From contig CALMED010000024.1 in the NCBI GenBank assembly GCA_937862815.1, forward strand, positions 1 through 64,000: DNA of 64,000 bases. Reading direction: 5' to 3'. The translations under genes and the position numbers were made by a program. Below, in pieces: positions 1-8,338 of this stretch; position 1 is the stretch's first letter, and every line of letters begins with the position of its first letter. Below the pieces are notes generated by a model. It was not told the origin of the DNA and made no database searches. It saw only the letters and a program-made list of their open reading frames with translations. Origin of the DNA: an uncultured Chitinophagaceae bacterium (GTDB lineage Bacteria; Bacteroidota; Bacteroidia; Chitinophagales; Chitinophagaceae).

Positions 1-129
1 GGGAGCGTCCCGATCCGGTGGGAGGGTTCAGGCCGCTGGGAGCGTCCCGATCCGGGGGGAGGGTTCAGGCCGCTGGGAGCGTCCCGATCCGGTGGGAGGG
101 TTCAGGCCGCTGGGAGCGTCCCGATCCGG
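1..129. repeat. 37-bp tandem direct repeats, 3.5 copies
   Basis: Three consecutive 37-bp units (1-37, 38-74, 75-111) and an 18-bp partial fourth (112-129) are nearly identical; one T-to-G change is visible in the second copy. Each unit begins with GGGAGCGTCCCGATCCGG. There is no variable spacer, so this is a minisatellite-like array and not CRISPR. It runs off the left edge of the window, so its full copy number is unknown, and it stops 5 bp before the dusB stop codon. It is G-rich on the plus strand. Confidence 0.9.
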
Positions 130-134
130 CTTTC

Positions 135-1175
135 TCAGTTCACCGGACATTTTTCGTGGTAGTTGATCAGCTCAATCGTTGACGGTGCAAACTCAAAGCC
201 GGCAAATTTCACGAGGATCTCATCCAGCACGGCGTCAATTTCTTCAAGGGTATTCATTACCACCAGGCGGCTGCGGTATTCCTTGATGTTGGGCATGCCC
301 TTGAGGTAATTGGCATAGTGGCGACGCATTTCGTAGATGCCGATCTTCGGGCCTTTCCATTCGTATGATTTGTGCAGGTGCTTCCGGCATACATCCACCC
401 GCTGCTCAATGGTAGGGGGCGGCAGGTGCTCGCCGGTTTGCACAAAATGCTTGATCTCGTTGAAGATCCAGGGGTAGCCGATGGCGGCCCGCCCGATCAT
501 GACGCCATCCACGCCGTAGCGGTTCTTGTATTCCACGGCTTTTTCCGGACTGTCAATATCACCGTTCCCGAAGATGGGGATGCGGATACGGGGATTGTTC
601 TTCACTTTGCCAATCAGCGTCCAGTCGGCCTGGCCTTTGTACATCTGCGTACGGGTGCGCCCGTGAATGCTCAGCGCCCGGATGCCCACGTCCTGCAGCC
701 GTTCGGCTACCTCCTCAATGTTTTTGGTGGCATCGTCCCAACCCAGCCGCGTCTTAACCGTTACCGGCAGGTTAGTAGACTTCACCACAGAAGCAGTCAG
801 CCGCACCATCAGGTCCACATCCCGCAGCACCCCGGCGCCCGCGCCTTTGAGGGCCACTTTTTTCACGGGGCAGCCGAAGTTGATGTCCACCAGGTCGGGG
901 TTCACGGTTTCACAAATGCGGGCACTCAGTCCCAGCGCTTCCTCGTCGCCCCCGAAGATCTGGATGCCAAAGGGGCGTTCCTCCTCGGAGAAGTCCAGTT
1001 TCTTCCGGCTCTTGATGGCATCGCGGATCAGTCCCTCGCTGGAGATGAACTCGCTGAACATCAGGTCGGCCCCGTTTTCCTTGCATACGGCCCGGAACGG
1101 CGGATCGCTCACATCTTCCATGGGAGCGAGCAGGAGGGGGAAGTCGGGAAGCGATATGTTGCCTATCTTTACCAT
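135..1175 (-). CDS. dusB: tRNA-dihydrouridine synthase (DusB-like)
   Basis: This FMN enzyme reduces uridines in the tRNA D-loop using NADPH. The 346-residue product has the Dus TIM-barrel start LLLAPMEDVSD, then FGCPVKKVALKGAGAGVLRD with the catalytic Cys and FMN-binding surroundings, the SIHGRTRTQMYKG motif, and FGNGDIDSPEKA plus GVDGVMIGRAAIG near the phosphate-binding site. A longer frame begins at a TTG at 1193, but that codon lies inside an exact TAnnTTTG promoter box, so the ATG at 1175 (MVKIGNISLP) is chosen. The gene is divergent from the CPBP protease gene, and its 3' end abuts the tandem repeat array. Confidence 0.93.
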   Translation of the reverse strand: MVKIGNISLPDFPLLLAPMEDVSDPPFRAVCKENGADLMFSEFISSEGLIRDAIKSRKKLDFSEEERPFGIQIFGGDEEALGLSARICETVNPDLVDINFGCPVKKVALKGAGAGVLRDVDLMVRLTASVVKSTNLPVTVKTRLGWDDATKNIEEVAERLQDVGIRALSIHGRTRTQMYKGQADWTLIGKVKNNPRIRIPIFGNGDIDSPEKAVEYKNRYGVDGVMIGRAAIGYPWIFNEIKHFVQTGEHLPPPTIEQRVDVCRKHLHKSYEWKGPKIGIYEMRRHYANYLKGMPNIKEYRSRLVVMNTLEEIDAVLDEILVKFAGFEFAPSTIELINYHEKCPVN

Positions 1176-1190
1176 CACGAAAATGAACGG

Positions 1191-1198
1191 CAAAACTA
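1191..1198 (-). promoter_or_regulatory. Bacteroidota -7 promoter box for dusB
   Basis: The minus strand reads TAGTTTTG, an exact match to the Bacteroidota -7 consensus TAnnTTTG. Transcription would start roughly 4 nt downstream, leaving a leader of about 12 nt before the dusB ATG at 1175. No clear TTTG -33 element was found. Confidence 0.45.
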
Positions 1199-1217
1199 AA
1201 CACTTTCAGCGAGTTAT

Positions 1218-2165
1218 ATGACAGATAACCCATACCAGCAAAAGACTTCCCCGGCTATGGAATTTGCCATCCTCATCGGCTTGTGGGGCGGTTGTTTCAT
1301 TGTAGGCAGCCTGGTCACCATTCCCATCTGGATGATCATGACGGGAAAATCCATTTTCAGCATGGCGGAAGACATGAAAAACCCGGCTTTTACCGGCGCC
1401 CTGAAAGTGATCCAGGTTGTTTCGACGGTGATTATCTTCTTTGTTCCAGCTGCCATCACAGCCCGTATTGTATCGCGTCACCCTTTCTCTCACCTGGGAT
1501 TCCGCTCGGGGGTTCAATGGAAACGGGCCATCGTGGCGGCCCTGCTGATGCTTTGCGCCCTGCCGCTGGTGGGTTATCTCGCGGATCTGAACAAGGCGAT
1601 TCCGCTTTCGGCCGGCTTGAAAAAATTCTTTGACTCTATGGAGTCGCAGTACATGGAACAGGTGCGCCTGATGGCTACCTTCCGCAACCCGCTGGATTAT
1701 GGCGTGGCCCTGGTGGTGATTGCTTTTTTTCCAGCCCTCGTGGAAGAAGTGTTTTTCCGAGGAAGCATGCAGCAGATTTTTCACCGCTGGTACAAGAACC
1801 CGGTGCTGGCCATTGTTGTTACCTCATGTATCTTCAGCGCCATCCATTTTTCGTGGTATGGTTTTATTCCGCGGCTTACACTGGGACTGGTGCTGGGATA
1901 TATTTTTTACTACAGCGGCAATCTCTGGTACAGCATCCTGGCCCATTTCTTCAACAATGCCCTCATGGTGACCATTCTCTACTGGCAGTATGTGCAGCAC
2001 AAAAAAATCGACATGGAAGTGGGAGAGGATGCGCCCTGGTGGGCCGGACTGCTGAGCGCAGCAGCGGTGCTGTTTCTATTTTCCGCTTTCCGGAAAATGC
2101 TCGCCACCAACGTGGCCCCCGATAGCATTGCAACCACAACACAGGACACCAATACGTTTACCTGA
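1218..2165 (+). CDS. CPBP-family intramembrane glutamic protease (CAAX protease/ABI)
   Basis: This 315-residue integral membrane protein has about eight hydrophobic segments. It carries the three CPBP/ABI motifs in order: VEEVFFRGSM (the EExxxR motif), a central HFSWYGFIPR, and HFFNNALM, which together form the intramembrane active site in this family. In eukaryotes relatives process CAAX prenyl proteins; the bacterial substrates are mostly unknown, so no substrate is assigned here. The stop codon overlaps the cdsA start by one base (TGATG), which indicates translational coupling and a shared operon with phospholipid synthesis. Confidence 0.88.
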   Translation: MTDNPYQQKTSPAMEFAILIGLWGGCFIVGSLVTIPIWMIMTGKSIFSMAEDMKNPAFTGALKVIQVVSTVIIFFVPAAITARIVSRHPFSHLGFRSGVQWKRAIVAALLMLCALPLVGYLADLNKAIPLSAGLKKFFDSMESQYMEQVRLMATFRNPLDYGVALVVIAFFPALVEEVFFRGSMQQIFHRWYKNPVLAIVVTSCIFSAIHFSWYGFIPRLTLGLVLGYIFYYSGNLWYSILAHFFNNALMVTILYWQYVQHKKIDMEVGEDAPWWAGLLSAAAVLFLFSAFRKMLATNVAPDSIATTTQDTNTFT

Positions 2166-3076
2166 TGGCATGGAACTGGTCAACCTTTAAAACCCGGGCG
2201 TTGTCTGCTCTCTTGTATGCAGCCATCATGTTGACGGGATTATTGTGGAGCCACTGGAGTTTTCTCCTGCTGTTTACAATCATACATATTGGTTGTTGGT
2301 GGGAATACCAGCAGCTGATGGGGCGCGTGGATGAAAGTTACCGGCAAATCAACCCGTTTCACCGCTACGGGATAATCGTTGCGGGATGGGGGCTGATGCT
2401 GGTTTTTGCCGGTTACTGGAAACTGGGAGCGGAATTGACGCTCGATGGTGTGGGCATGATCCTGTTGCTGGTGGGATTGGTAGCCGTGTTTCTGTGTGAA
2501 GTGTTGCTCAGCCGGCAGTTGCTGGTGCGGCATCTGGTCATTTCAGTGCTGGGATTGCTTTATATTTCGCTGAGCTGGGGACTGCTGCTCAACATCCGCA
2601 GCGGCGCCATGTGGATGCCGCACAACGGAACAGATACGTTTGCCAATCTATCTTCCCTGCTGGCCCGTATCAACGGTTATGTGGTACCGGTGATTCTCAT
2701 CGGGTCCATCTGGATCAACGATACCATGGCATACATTGTTGGATCCTTGTTGGGAAAAACACCGCTGAGTCCTGTATCTCCCAAAAAAACCTGGGAAGGC
2801 ACCATCGGAGGAGTGGTATTAGCCGTTGCCATCATGTGGGGACTGGGCGCACTGAGCCATTCTTCCGCATCCTGGATCTGGGCTTCCGTTGGGGCTATTG
2901 CAGCCGTGGCAGGTACGGTGGGCGACTTGCTGGAGAGTAAGCTGAAGCGCATGGCCGGCGTAAAGGACAGTGGCGCTGTCTTGCCCGGACACGGTGGGTT
3001 TCTCGACCGGTTTGATTCGATGTTGCTGGCCGTACCTTTTGTTTGGGTGTACCTGAAGCTGGTAACCTTGTTCTGA
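2165..3076 (+). CDS. cdsA: Phosphatidate cytidylyltransferase
   Basis: CdsA makes CDP-diacylglycerol from phosphatidate and CTP at the inner membrane, the branch point of phospholipid synthesis. The 303-residue product is polytopic. It has the SPVSPKKTWEGTIGG loop and the C-terminal CdsA signature, here LKRMAGVKDSG followed by LPGHGGFLDRFDS, with the metal-binding Asp residues. Its start overlaps the upstream protease stop by one base. The phosphatidylserine decarboxylase gene lies about 760 bp downstream on the same strand, so two steps toward phosphatidylethanolamine are clustered; the serine transferase pssA is not in the window. Confidence 0.95.
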   Translation: MAWNWSTFKTRALSALLYAAIMLTGLLWSHWSFLLLFTIIHIGCWWEYQQLMGRVDESYRQINPFHRYGIIVAGWGLMLVFAGYWKLGAELTLDGVGMILLLVGLVAVFLCEVLLSRQLLVRHLVISVLGLLYISLSWGLLLNIRSGAMWMPHNGTDTFANLSSLLARINGYVVPVILIGSIWINDTMAYIVGSLLGKTPLSPVSPKKTWEGTIGGVVLAVAIMWGLGALSHSSASWIWASVGAIAAVAGTVGDLLESKLKRMAGVKDSGAVLPGHGGFLDRFDSMLLAVPFVWVYLKLVTLF

Positions 3077-3134
3077 TACAGTCAACCCCCGTTGAGGTAC
3101 GCGCTATAAGTGCTGGTACCGGAAAAAATTTACA

Positions 3135-3785
3135 ATGGATCTGCGTTTGCAACATATAGCCCCCCTCCTTTTTTTCCTGCTGCTGGCGCTTGCCTGCCGG
3201 GAGCGGAAAGGCTCAAGGCCCAACGAGCCGGTGCAATCCGTTTTTACGGCAGCGGAAGATGTCACAGCAGCCGTGCAGGCCCTCCTGCCGGCTCCGCACA
3301 ACCAACAAGTGAAAGAAGCCGGAAAATGGTATGACGCCACCGGTGAAAACTGGCTCGTATTGTATCAAACCGGTCCCTACATGGCAGCGAATGGCACACA
3401 ATCGTCAGATATCACCGCCGTACTTTATGGAAAGACCGACAGTGGTTTCCGGGAAACCTGGCGCCTGCGGGAAACGGTCACCGGCTGCCGGCAAACGGCG
3501 TCGGCAGTATTTATGGACGGGCATTTGCAGATTGCCGACTCCGACTCCAACGCAGTGGCCGAGGTCTTCATCGTGTACACCTATGGCTGCGGTGAGCAGG
3601 GAATGCGGCATAAAAAAATGGTGTGTTACGAAGGCGGATCGGTAACCACCCTGCGCGGATCGGCCGATGCGATGTTTGCTGACCCGGGAAACGCACCGGA
3701 AACAGATGCGGCATTTCTGCAACGGGAACCGCGGGTGCAGACCGCCATACAGCAGCACTGGGACCGGTTAACGGTCCGGAAATAG
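3135..3785 (+). CDS. Putative lipoprotein, possibly M949_RS01915-family surface polysaccharide protein
   Basis: The 216-residue product starts with a lipoprotein signal ending in the lipobox LALAC, so it is probably exported and lipidated. The mature part has an ENWLVLYQTG strand-like segment, a DSDSNAVAEVFIVYTYGC stretch and a KKMVCYEGGSVTTLRGSAD segment. This layout (a line resembling FDG/VCBS-type acidic strands, then a conserved Cys and a final RG motif) resembles the Bacteroidota M949_RS01915 family, whose role is only loosely tied to surface polysaccharides. That assignment is from memory of the family and is tentative. It sits between cdsA and psd on the same strand and may be co-transcribed. 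Confidence 0.6.
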   Translation: MDLRLQHIAPLLFFLLLALACRERKGSRPNEPVQSVFTAAEDVTAAVQALLPAPHNQQVKEAGKWYDATGENWLVLYQTGPYMAANGTQSSDITAVLYGKTDSGFRETWRLRETVTGCRQTASAVFMDGHLQIADSDSNAVAEVFIVYTYGCGEQGMRHKKMVCYEGGSVTTLRGSADAMFADPGNAPETDAAFLQREPRVQTAIQQHWDRLTVRK

Positions 3786-3832
3786 CAGGAAACCTGAAGA
3801 ATCTTTGTACTTTCGCCGTTCAACAGTTATAC

Positions 3833-4489
3833 ATGACGATTCACAGAGAAGGGTTCAAAAGCATTTCCATCGCCGCTTTCGTTTTTATTCTCATCAACCT
3901 GGTGAGTTTTAACTGGCTGAGTGCCTCCCTGCCCTGGCTCACGGGTATCCTGTTTGCTGTTACACTTTTTCTTTTTGTCTTCATCATTTCCTTTTTCCGG
4001 GTGCCCCGGCGCAACTGGCGCATAGATCCCCATTGCATTACCAGTCCCTGCGACGGCAAAGTTGTAGTGATAGAAGAGGTGACGGATCCGGAGTATTTCA
4101 ACGACAAACGGATCCAGGTGAGTGTGTTCATGAGCCCGGCCAACGTACACCTGAATATTAATCCCATCACAGGCAACGTTCTCTATTCAAAATACCACAA
4201 AGGCAAGTACCTGGTAGCCTGGCATCCCAAATCCTCCACCGAAAACGAGCGCCACAGCGTGGTTTTGCAGAATGAACGTGTCACCATCCTGGTGAAACAG
4301 ATAGCCGGCGCATTGGCCAAACGGATTGTCAACTACCTGCAGCCCGGCGAACAGGTGGAGCAGGGCGGGGAGCTGGGCTTTATCAAGTTCGGATCACGGG
4401 TTGACCTGCTGTTGCCGCCCGGCACCAAAGTGGAAGTCAGCCTCCATCAAAAAGTACAGGCAGGGGTTACTGTAATTGCCACGTATTAA
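3833..4489 (+). CDS. psd: Phosphatidylserine decarboxylase (short, PSD-related type)
   Basis: Psd removes CO2 from phosphatidylserine to give phosphatidylethanolamine at the inner membrane. The 218-residue length matches the short proenzyme class. Two hydrophobic segments lie near the N terminus (about residues 12-50), followed by CDGKVVVIEEV, FMSPANVHLNINP with the conserved His, and KFGSRVDLLLPPG. The Gly-Ser pair in that last motif is the self-cleavage site that generates the pyruvoyl group in this family. It follows cdsA and a lipoprotein gene. A near-consensus -7 box TACTTTCG lies at about 3808-3815, so it may also have its own promoter. Confidence 0.93.
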   Translation: MTIHREGFKSISIAAFVFILINLVSFNWLSASLPWLTGILFAVTLFLFVFIISFFRVPRRNWRIDPHCITSPCDGKVVVIEEVTDPEYFNDKRIQVSVFMSPANVHLNINPITGNVLYSKYHKGKYLVAWHPKSSTENERHSVVLQNERVTILVKQIAGALAKRIVNYLQPGEQVEQGGELGFIKFGSRVDLLLPPGTKVEVSLHQKVQAGVTVIATY

Positions 4490-4513
4490 TCTGTTGAGCG
4501 GAAGATTTTCCTT

Positions 4514-4798
4514 TTATTTACCGGCCAGGAAACTTTCGGGATCGGCTGCAAAGGCCTCTTTGCATTCTAGGGCACAAAAACCATACACGCCTCCTTTGTA
4601 GTGCGCCGTATCACTCACGCCGGCCGAAACGGGCATGCCGCAAACCAGGTCTTTACCGGAAGTAAACTGCACATCCTTGAAGGCTTCTTTCTTGGAAGGC
4701 GCTTTTTCTGAATGATCGTGTGCGTTTGTGGTTGTTTCTGTATGGTTGCAGGAGAATAGCACTCCAATGGCAAGCACGACGGCAAAACGTTGAAACAT
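4514..4798 (-). CDS. YHS-domain lipoprotein
   Basis: The 94-residue product has a lipoprotein signal with lipobox VLFSC, a His-rich short linker (NAHDHSEK), and a YHS domain marked by DLVCGMPVS, AHYKGGVYGFCALECKEAF and DPESFL. YHS domains are small Cys-containing modules often linked to metal handling, for example beside copper ATPases; no transporter gene lies next to this one. The Cys residues in VCGM and FCALEC are candidate metal ligands. The gene stands alone between psd and the HAD phosphatase gene. Confidence 0.82.
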   Translation of the reverse strand: MFQRFAVVLAIGVLFSCNHTETTTNAHDHSEKAPSKKEAFKDVQFTSGKDLVCGMPVSAGVSDTAHYKGGVYGFCALECKEAFAADPESFLAGK

Positions 4799-4871
4799 AA
4801 TTCAGCAATTTTTAAATGGCAAAGTGGCAGCGCTTTTACCAGCTGCAAGGTACAACTTTCTGCCGGGTTAC

Positions 4872-5567
4872 TCAGAAGATGGTCTCCAGTTCCTGCAGGT
4901 GGTGCACCGTGTAGGTGGGTGAAACATCCGTGGTGATGCCGAGGTGGTTGACGAATACTGCGTCCATACCCGCTTGCAGCGCTCCTTTGATGTCGGCATC
5001 CAGGTTATCGCCAATCATGATGCTTTCCGGAAGTACGGCGCCGGTGACCCGCAGTGCGTATTCAAAAATCTCCCGGTTGGGTTTAACGCTGTTGCTGCCT
5101 TCGCTGGTGATCACTTCCTCAAAATAATGACCCAGGTTGCTGTTGGTGAGTTTGCGCCATTGGGTTTTTTCGAATCCATTGGTGATCAGGTGCAGCACAT
5201 AGCCCTTCTCTTTCAGGTGCTGCAGGATTTCATGCGTGTAGGGAAAGAGGTTGCGTTTGGTGGGTAATATTTCCAGGAAATGGTCGCTCATCTTCCGGGC
5301 CAGCGGTTCGCTGCCGATGCGGAACTCCAGCAGCGTGCGCCACATCCGCTTCCATTTCAACTCCTCCGATGTGATATAGCCGTGGTGATACCGGTCCCAC
5401 AGCACCGCGTTGTGGTGCAGGTAGTGTTTGCAGAACAAATCGAAATCATCCACCCCCTGCCCGGGTAGTTCCAGGTTGCGGTACACATCCGCCAGTGTTT
5501 CCACGGCGTTGGCGTCAAAGTCCCAGAGGGTGTGGTCCAGGTCAAAAAAAAGATGGCGATATTTCAT
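4872..5567 (-). CDS. HAD-superfamily nucleotidase, YjjG family
   Basis: This predicted cytosolic phosphatase of 231 residues has HAD motif I as FFDLDHTLWDFD (nucleophile and acid Asp), motif II around LITNGFEKTQW, the downstream Lys in SNSVKPNREIFE, and motif IV as MIGDNLDADIKGA. The length and motif set fit YjjG-type pyrimidine 5'-nucleotidases, which remove phosphate from dUMP, dTMP and non-canonical nucleotides. The frame is open further upstream, but the ATG at 5567 (MKYRHLFFDLDHT) puts motif I at the usual N-terminal distance. The exact substrate is not shown by sequence. Confidence 0.88.
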   Translation of the reverse strand: MKYRHLFFDLDHTLWDFDANAVETLADVYRNLELPGQGVDDFDLFCKHYLHHNAVLWDRYHHGYITSEELKWKRMWRTLLEFRIGSEPLARKMSDHFLEILPTKRNLFPYTHEILQHLKEKGYVLHLITNGFEKTQWRKLTNSNLGHYFEEVITSEGSNSVKPNREIFEYALRVTGAVLPESIMIGDNLDADIKGALQAGMDAVFVNHLGITTDVSPTYTVHHLQELETIF

Positions 5568-5682
5568 TTCGGTATTCAGGAATGCGGGTTTAGCTTTGTG
5601 TGCAGCACCATGTGTGCAAAGTACGGAAAGACCACTGAAACCACCCTCAGGCAATCAACCAGCAACACAAAATTGTCCGTAT

Positions 5683-6399
5683 ATGAATGTTATTATCACC
5701 GGCGCCTCGCGGGGAATCGGGAAAGCGGTGGCCGATATTTTTGCCGCCCACGGTCACAGCCTGTATATCTGCGCCCGCAACGAGGAAGTGCTGCACAAGA
5801 CGGTGCAGGAACTGCAGGGTAAATACCCGGGGGCAAAGATCAAGGCGAAGGTACGGGACCTCAGCAGACGGGAAGATGTGGAGAATTTCGGGCAGTGGTT
5901 GCTCGACAATGGCATGCCCATCGACATCCTGGTGAACAACGCCGGCAGTTTTTTACCCGGCAGTATTCACAACGAGCCGGAAGGGGCGCTGGAGAAAATG
6001 CTGGCGGTGAACCTGCTCAGCGCGTACCATCTTACCCGTAAGTTGCTGCCTGTGATGATGCGGCAAAGCGATCACCGGGGCTGGCGGGGGCATATCTTTT
6101 CCATTTGTTCCATCGCATCCCTGCAGGCTTATCCCAACGGCGGATCCTACAGCATCAGCAAGTATGCCTTGCGTGGATTCAGCGACAACCTGCGGGAGGA
6201 GCTGAAACAACATCTCATTAAAGTAACGTCCGTTTTTCCCGGGGCGGTGCATACAGACTCCTGGGGTGATTTCGACAACAGCAACCGCCGGATCATGGAA
6301 GCAACGGATATTGCCAAAATGATTTTTGCGGCCGCTTCCCTTACACCACAGGCCTGCGTGGAATCCATTACCATCCGGCCGCAATTGGGAGATCTGTGA
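5683..6399 (+). CDS. Short-chain dehydrogenase/reductase
   Basis: The 238-residue classical SDR has the cofactor motif TGASRGIGKAV near the N terminus, the NNAG motif in LVNNAGSF, the catalytic Ser region (ICSIAS), and the YSISKYA motif holding the catalytic Tyr and Lys. These enzymes oxidise or reduce alcohols and ketones with NAD(P)H. The start ATG at 5683 (MNVIITGASRG) is chosen over a longer open frame whose extra residues look non-coding. Neighbours do not reveal the substrate. Confidence 0.9.
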   Translation: MNVIITGASRGIGKAVADIFAAHGHSLYICARNEEVLHKTVQELQGKYPGAKIKAKVRDLSRREDVENFGQWLLDNGMPIDILVNNAGSFLPGSIHNEPEGALEKMLAVNLLSAYHLTRKLLPVMMRQSDHRGWRGHIFSICSIASLQAYPNGGSYSISKYALRGFSDNLREELKQHLIKVTSVFPGAVHTDSWGDFDNSNRRIMEATDIAKMIFAAASLTPQACVESITIRPQLGDL

Positions 6400-6439
6400 A
6401 TCTGCCTGCCTGTTCGTCGCAGCTGCATTCCTGTTACGC

Positions 6440-8338
6440 ATGCTGAAGTACAATTCGTCATATAAATTTCCGGGTTTTTCACGGTGTTTCCGTTTTATGC
6501 TGTTGCTGTTGCTGGCCGTTCCGGCTGCAACAAAAGCGCAGTTTCGTTTATTGGTACAACCCTCCAAAACCATCCTGCAGAAAAACGAAATCCTGTACCT
6601 GCAGTTTACAGCCGAAGGGAGCAGCCCGGCAGAGGATTTCCGGCCTCCGGCATTCCGTGATTTTGAGCAGCTGGGGGAAATGGTGCAGACCAGCGGTACG
6701 ATGATGCGCAATGGAGAGGCTGTTCCTTATGTAAATTTCAGTTACCAGCTACGCCCGCGCCGCACGGGAAAATTACAGGTTGCTTCCGCCACCGTGCGGT
6801 TGAAAGGCCGGCTGATCATTTCCAACCCGCTGATCATTCAGGTAAACGAGCCACCCGCTTCATCGTTGGGCAACGCACCGCAGGAGCGCCTCCGGGAACA
6901 GCCCGATTACCTGCTGGCGCCCGGCGAAGATCCCGCACAGAAAATACGGAAGAATCTGTTTGTGAAGGTAGTGGTGGACAAACAGCGCTGTTTTGCAGGG
7001 GAGCCCCTGGTGGCAACATTCAAGCTCTACACCCGCCTCGACAGCGAATCGAAAATCAGCAAGCGGCCCTCTTTTAACGGGTTCTCCGTTACCGACCTGG
7101 AGGAACCGGAGCGCCCGGTCTTTACACAGGAACAGCTTGAGGGGAAAACCTACCAGGTTTACCTGATCAGGAAAGTGCAACTCATTCCCCTGCAAAGCGG
7201 CGACATAACCATTGAGCCGGTGGAAGTGGAGAACAGGGTGCGCTTTATCCGTACGGGGGCATCCTATCAATCCGGCACCACCAACGAATGGCTGGAAGCG
7301 GTGCTCGAACAAATAAAAAATGCCGAGATACGGGCCGAGCACATTGTGGAACAGCAAATAGTGCTGGCAACGCCTCCACTTACCATTTCCGTGCAGGAAC
7401 TCCCGGACGCGGGTGGATTGTTTACCGGCACGGTAGGTTTGTTTACCCTGCAGGCGAAACTGCAGCAGGCTGTGTGGAAGGCCGGCGAAAACGGGCTGCT
7501 CCGCATCCGCGTGCAGGGCTCCGGCAACCTGGATCTGCTCCCGCTGCCCGATATCAGCTGGCCTGCGGGGGTGGAGGTGTTTGAACCCCGCATGCAACAG
7601 GAATGGAATACGGCTTCCTTGCCCGTTACGGGTGAAAAGCTGTTTGAAGTGACGTTTCAGTCGGCTCCCGGCCGGTTCACCATTCCGGCCATTACCTGTT
7701 TAACCTTTAATTACGCAACAAAGCGGTATGATACACTGGTGACAGGCCCGTTGGAGTGGGAAGTGCTGCCTTCCGCTGCTGCTGCTTCTGCCCCCAATCA
7801 ACAGCAAGAAACATCCGTTGTGAAGGATGCAGGCGATCCGCTGAAAAAGTTTTTTCTTCCTGCCGGCGCCTGCTTACTGGCAGCCGGGGTGGTATGGCTG
7901 TTATTTCGTTTCCGAAGAAAGCAACGGGCAACGGCAACACCTGTATTGGATGCTGCTCACGAAGCAGCTGATGATCCGGCAGCATGGCTGCAGGAGGCAC
8001 GTTTGCTGGCACGCAACCCGGCAGATAAACAATGGATTGCAAACCTGCTCCTCGGGTTCCGCCGGTATTTTTCCACCCGGCTGAAGTTGAGACCCGGCGA
8101 ACCTGTTCACTCCGAAATTACCGCTGCCCTGCACCGGCATCGCGCCCTGTTTCTTGCCGGGCGTTATGATCAGTGGGCGCAGGCGGGTGAACGGGCCTTG
8201 TATACACCGGGAAATAAAGGTGACAGTTACCTGTATTTGCTGGATGAGGCAGACGCCTTGTTCAGGGATGCTGAAGCCGTCTTTAATCCGGGTTCACAAA
8301 GCGGTAGCCCACGCCACGGGCAGAATGAAAATAGATAG
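6440..8338 (+). CDS. batD: BatD family protein
   Basis: The 632-residue product has a basic N terminus, a hydrophobic signal ending near AATKAQ, several predicted beta-rich extracytoplasmic domains typical of BatD, a single transmembrane segment at about residues 470-490 (LLAAGVVWLLF) followed by a basic stop-transfer FRFRRKQ, and a short cytosolic helical tail. BatD proteins usually sit in bat operons with MoxR and von Willebrand-type proteins BatA and BatB; none of those is adjacent here. The ATG at 6497 is an alternative start nearer the hydrophobic core. The 3' end overlaps the response regulator gene on the other strand by 56 bp. Confidence 0.85.
   Translation: MLKYNSSYKFPGFSRCFRFMLLLLLAVPAATKAQFRLLVQPSKTILQKNEILYLQFTAEGSSPAEDFRPPAFRDFEQLGEMVQTSGTMMRNGEAVPYVNFSYQLRPRRTGKLQVASATVRLKGRLIISNPLIIQVNEPPASSLGNAPQERLREQPDYLLAPGEDPAQKIRKNLFVKVVVDKQRCFAGEPLVATFKLYTRLDSESKISKRPSFNGFSVTDLEEPERPVFTQEQLEGKTYQVYLIRKVQLIPLQSGDITIEPVEVENRVRFIRTGASYQSGTTNEWLEAVLEQIKNAEIRAEHIVEQQIVLATPPLTISVQELPDAGGLFTGTVGLFTLQAKLQQAVWKAGENGLLRIRVQGSGNLDLLPLPDISWPAGVEVFEPRMQQEWNTASLPVTGEKLFEVTFQSAPGRFTIPAITCLTFNYATKRYDTLVTGPLEWEVLPSAAAASAPNQQQETSVVKDAGDPLKKFFLPAGACLLAAGVVWLLFRFRRKQRATATPVLDAAHEAADDPAAWLQEARLLARNPADKQWIANLLLGFRRYFSTRLKLRPGEPVHSEITAALHRHRALFLAGRYDQWAQAGERALYTPGNKGDSYLYLLDEADALFRDAEAVFNPGSQSGSPRHGQNENR

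Noticed and set aside
1-129. CRISPR array
   Set aside because: The 37-bp units abut directly with no variable spacers and no cas genes are nearby.
372-1199. Long open frame opposite dusB
   Set aside because: The translation is a shadow of the clearly conserved dusB on the other strand, with no recognisable domain.
4799-4871. Terminator between the HAD and YHS genes
   Set aside because: No stem with a T-tract could be drawn in this short gap.
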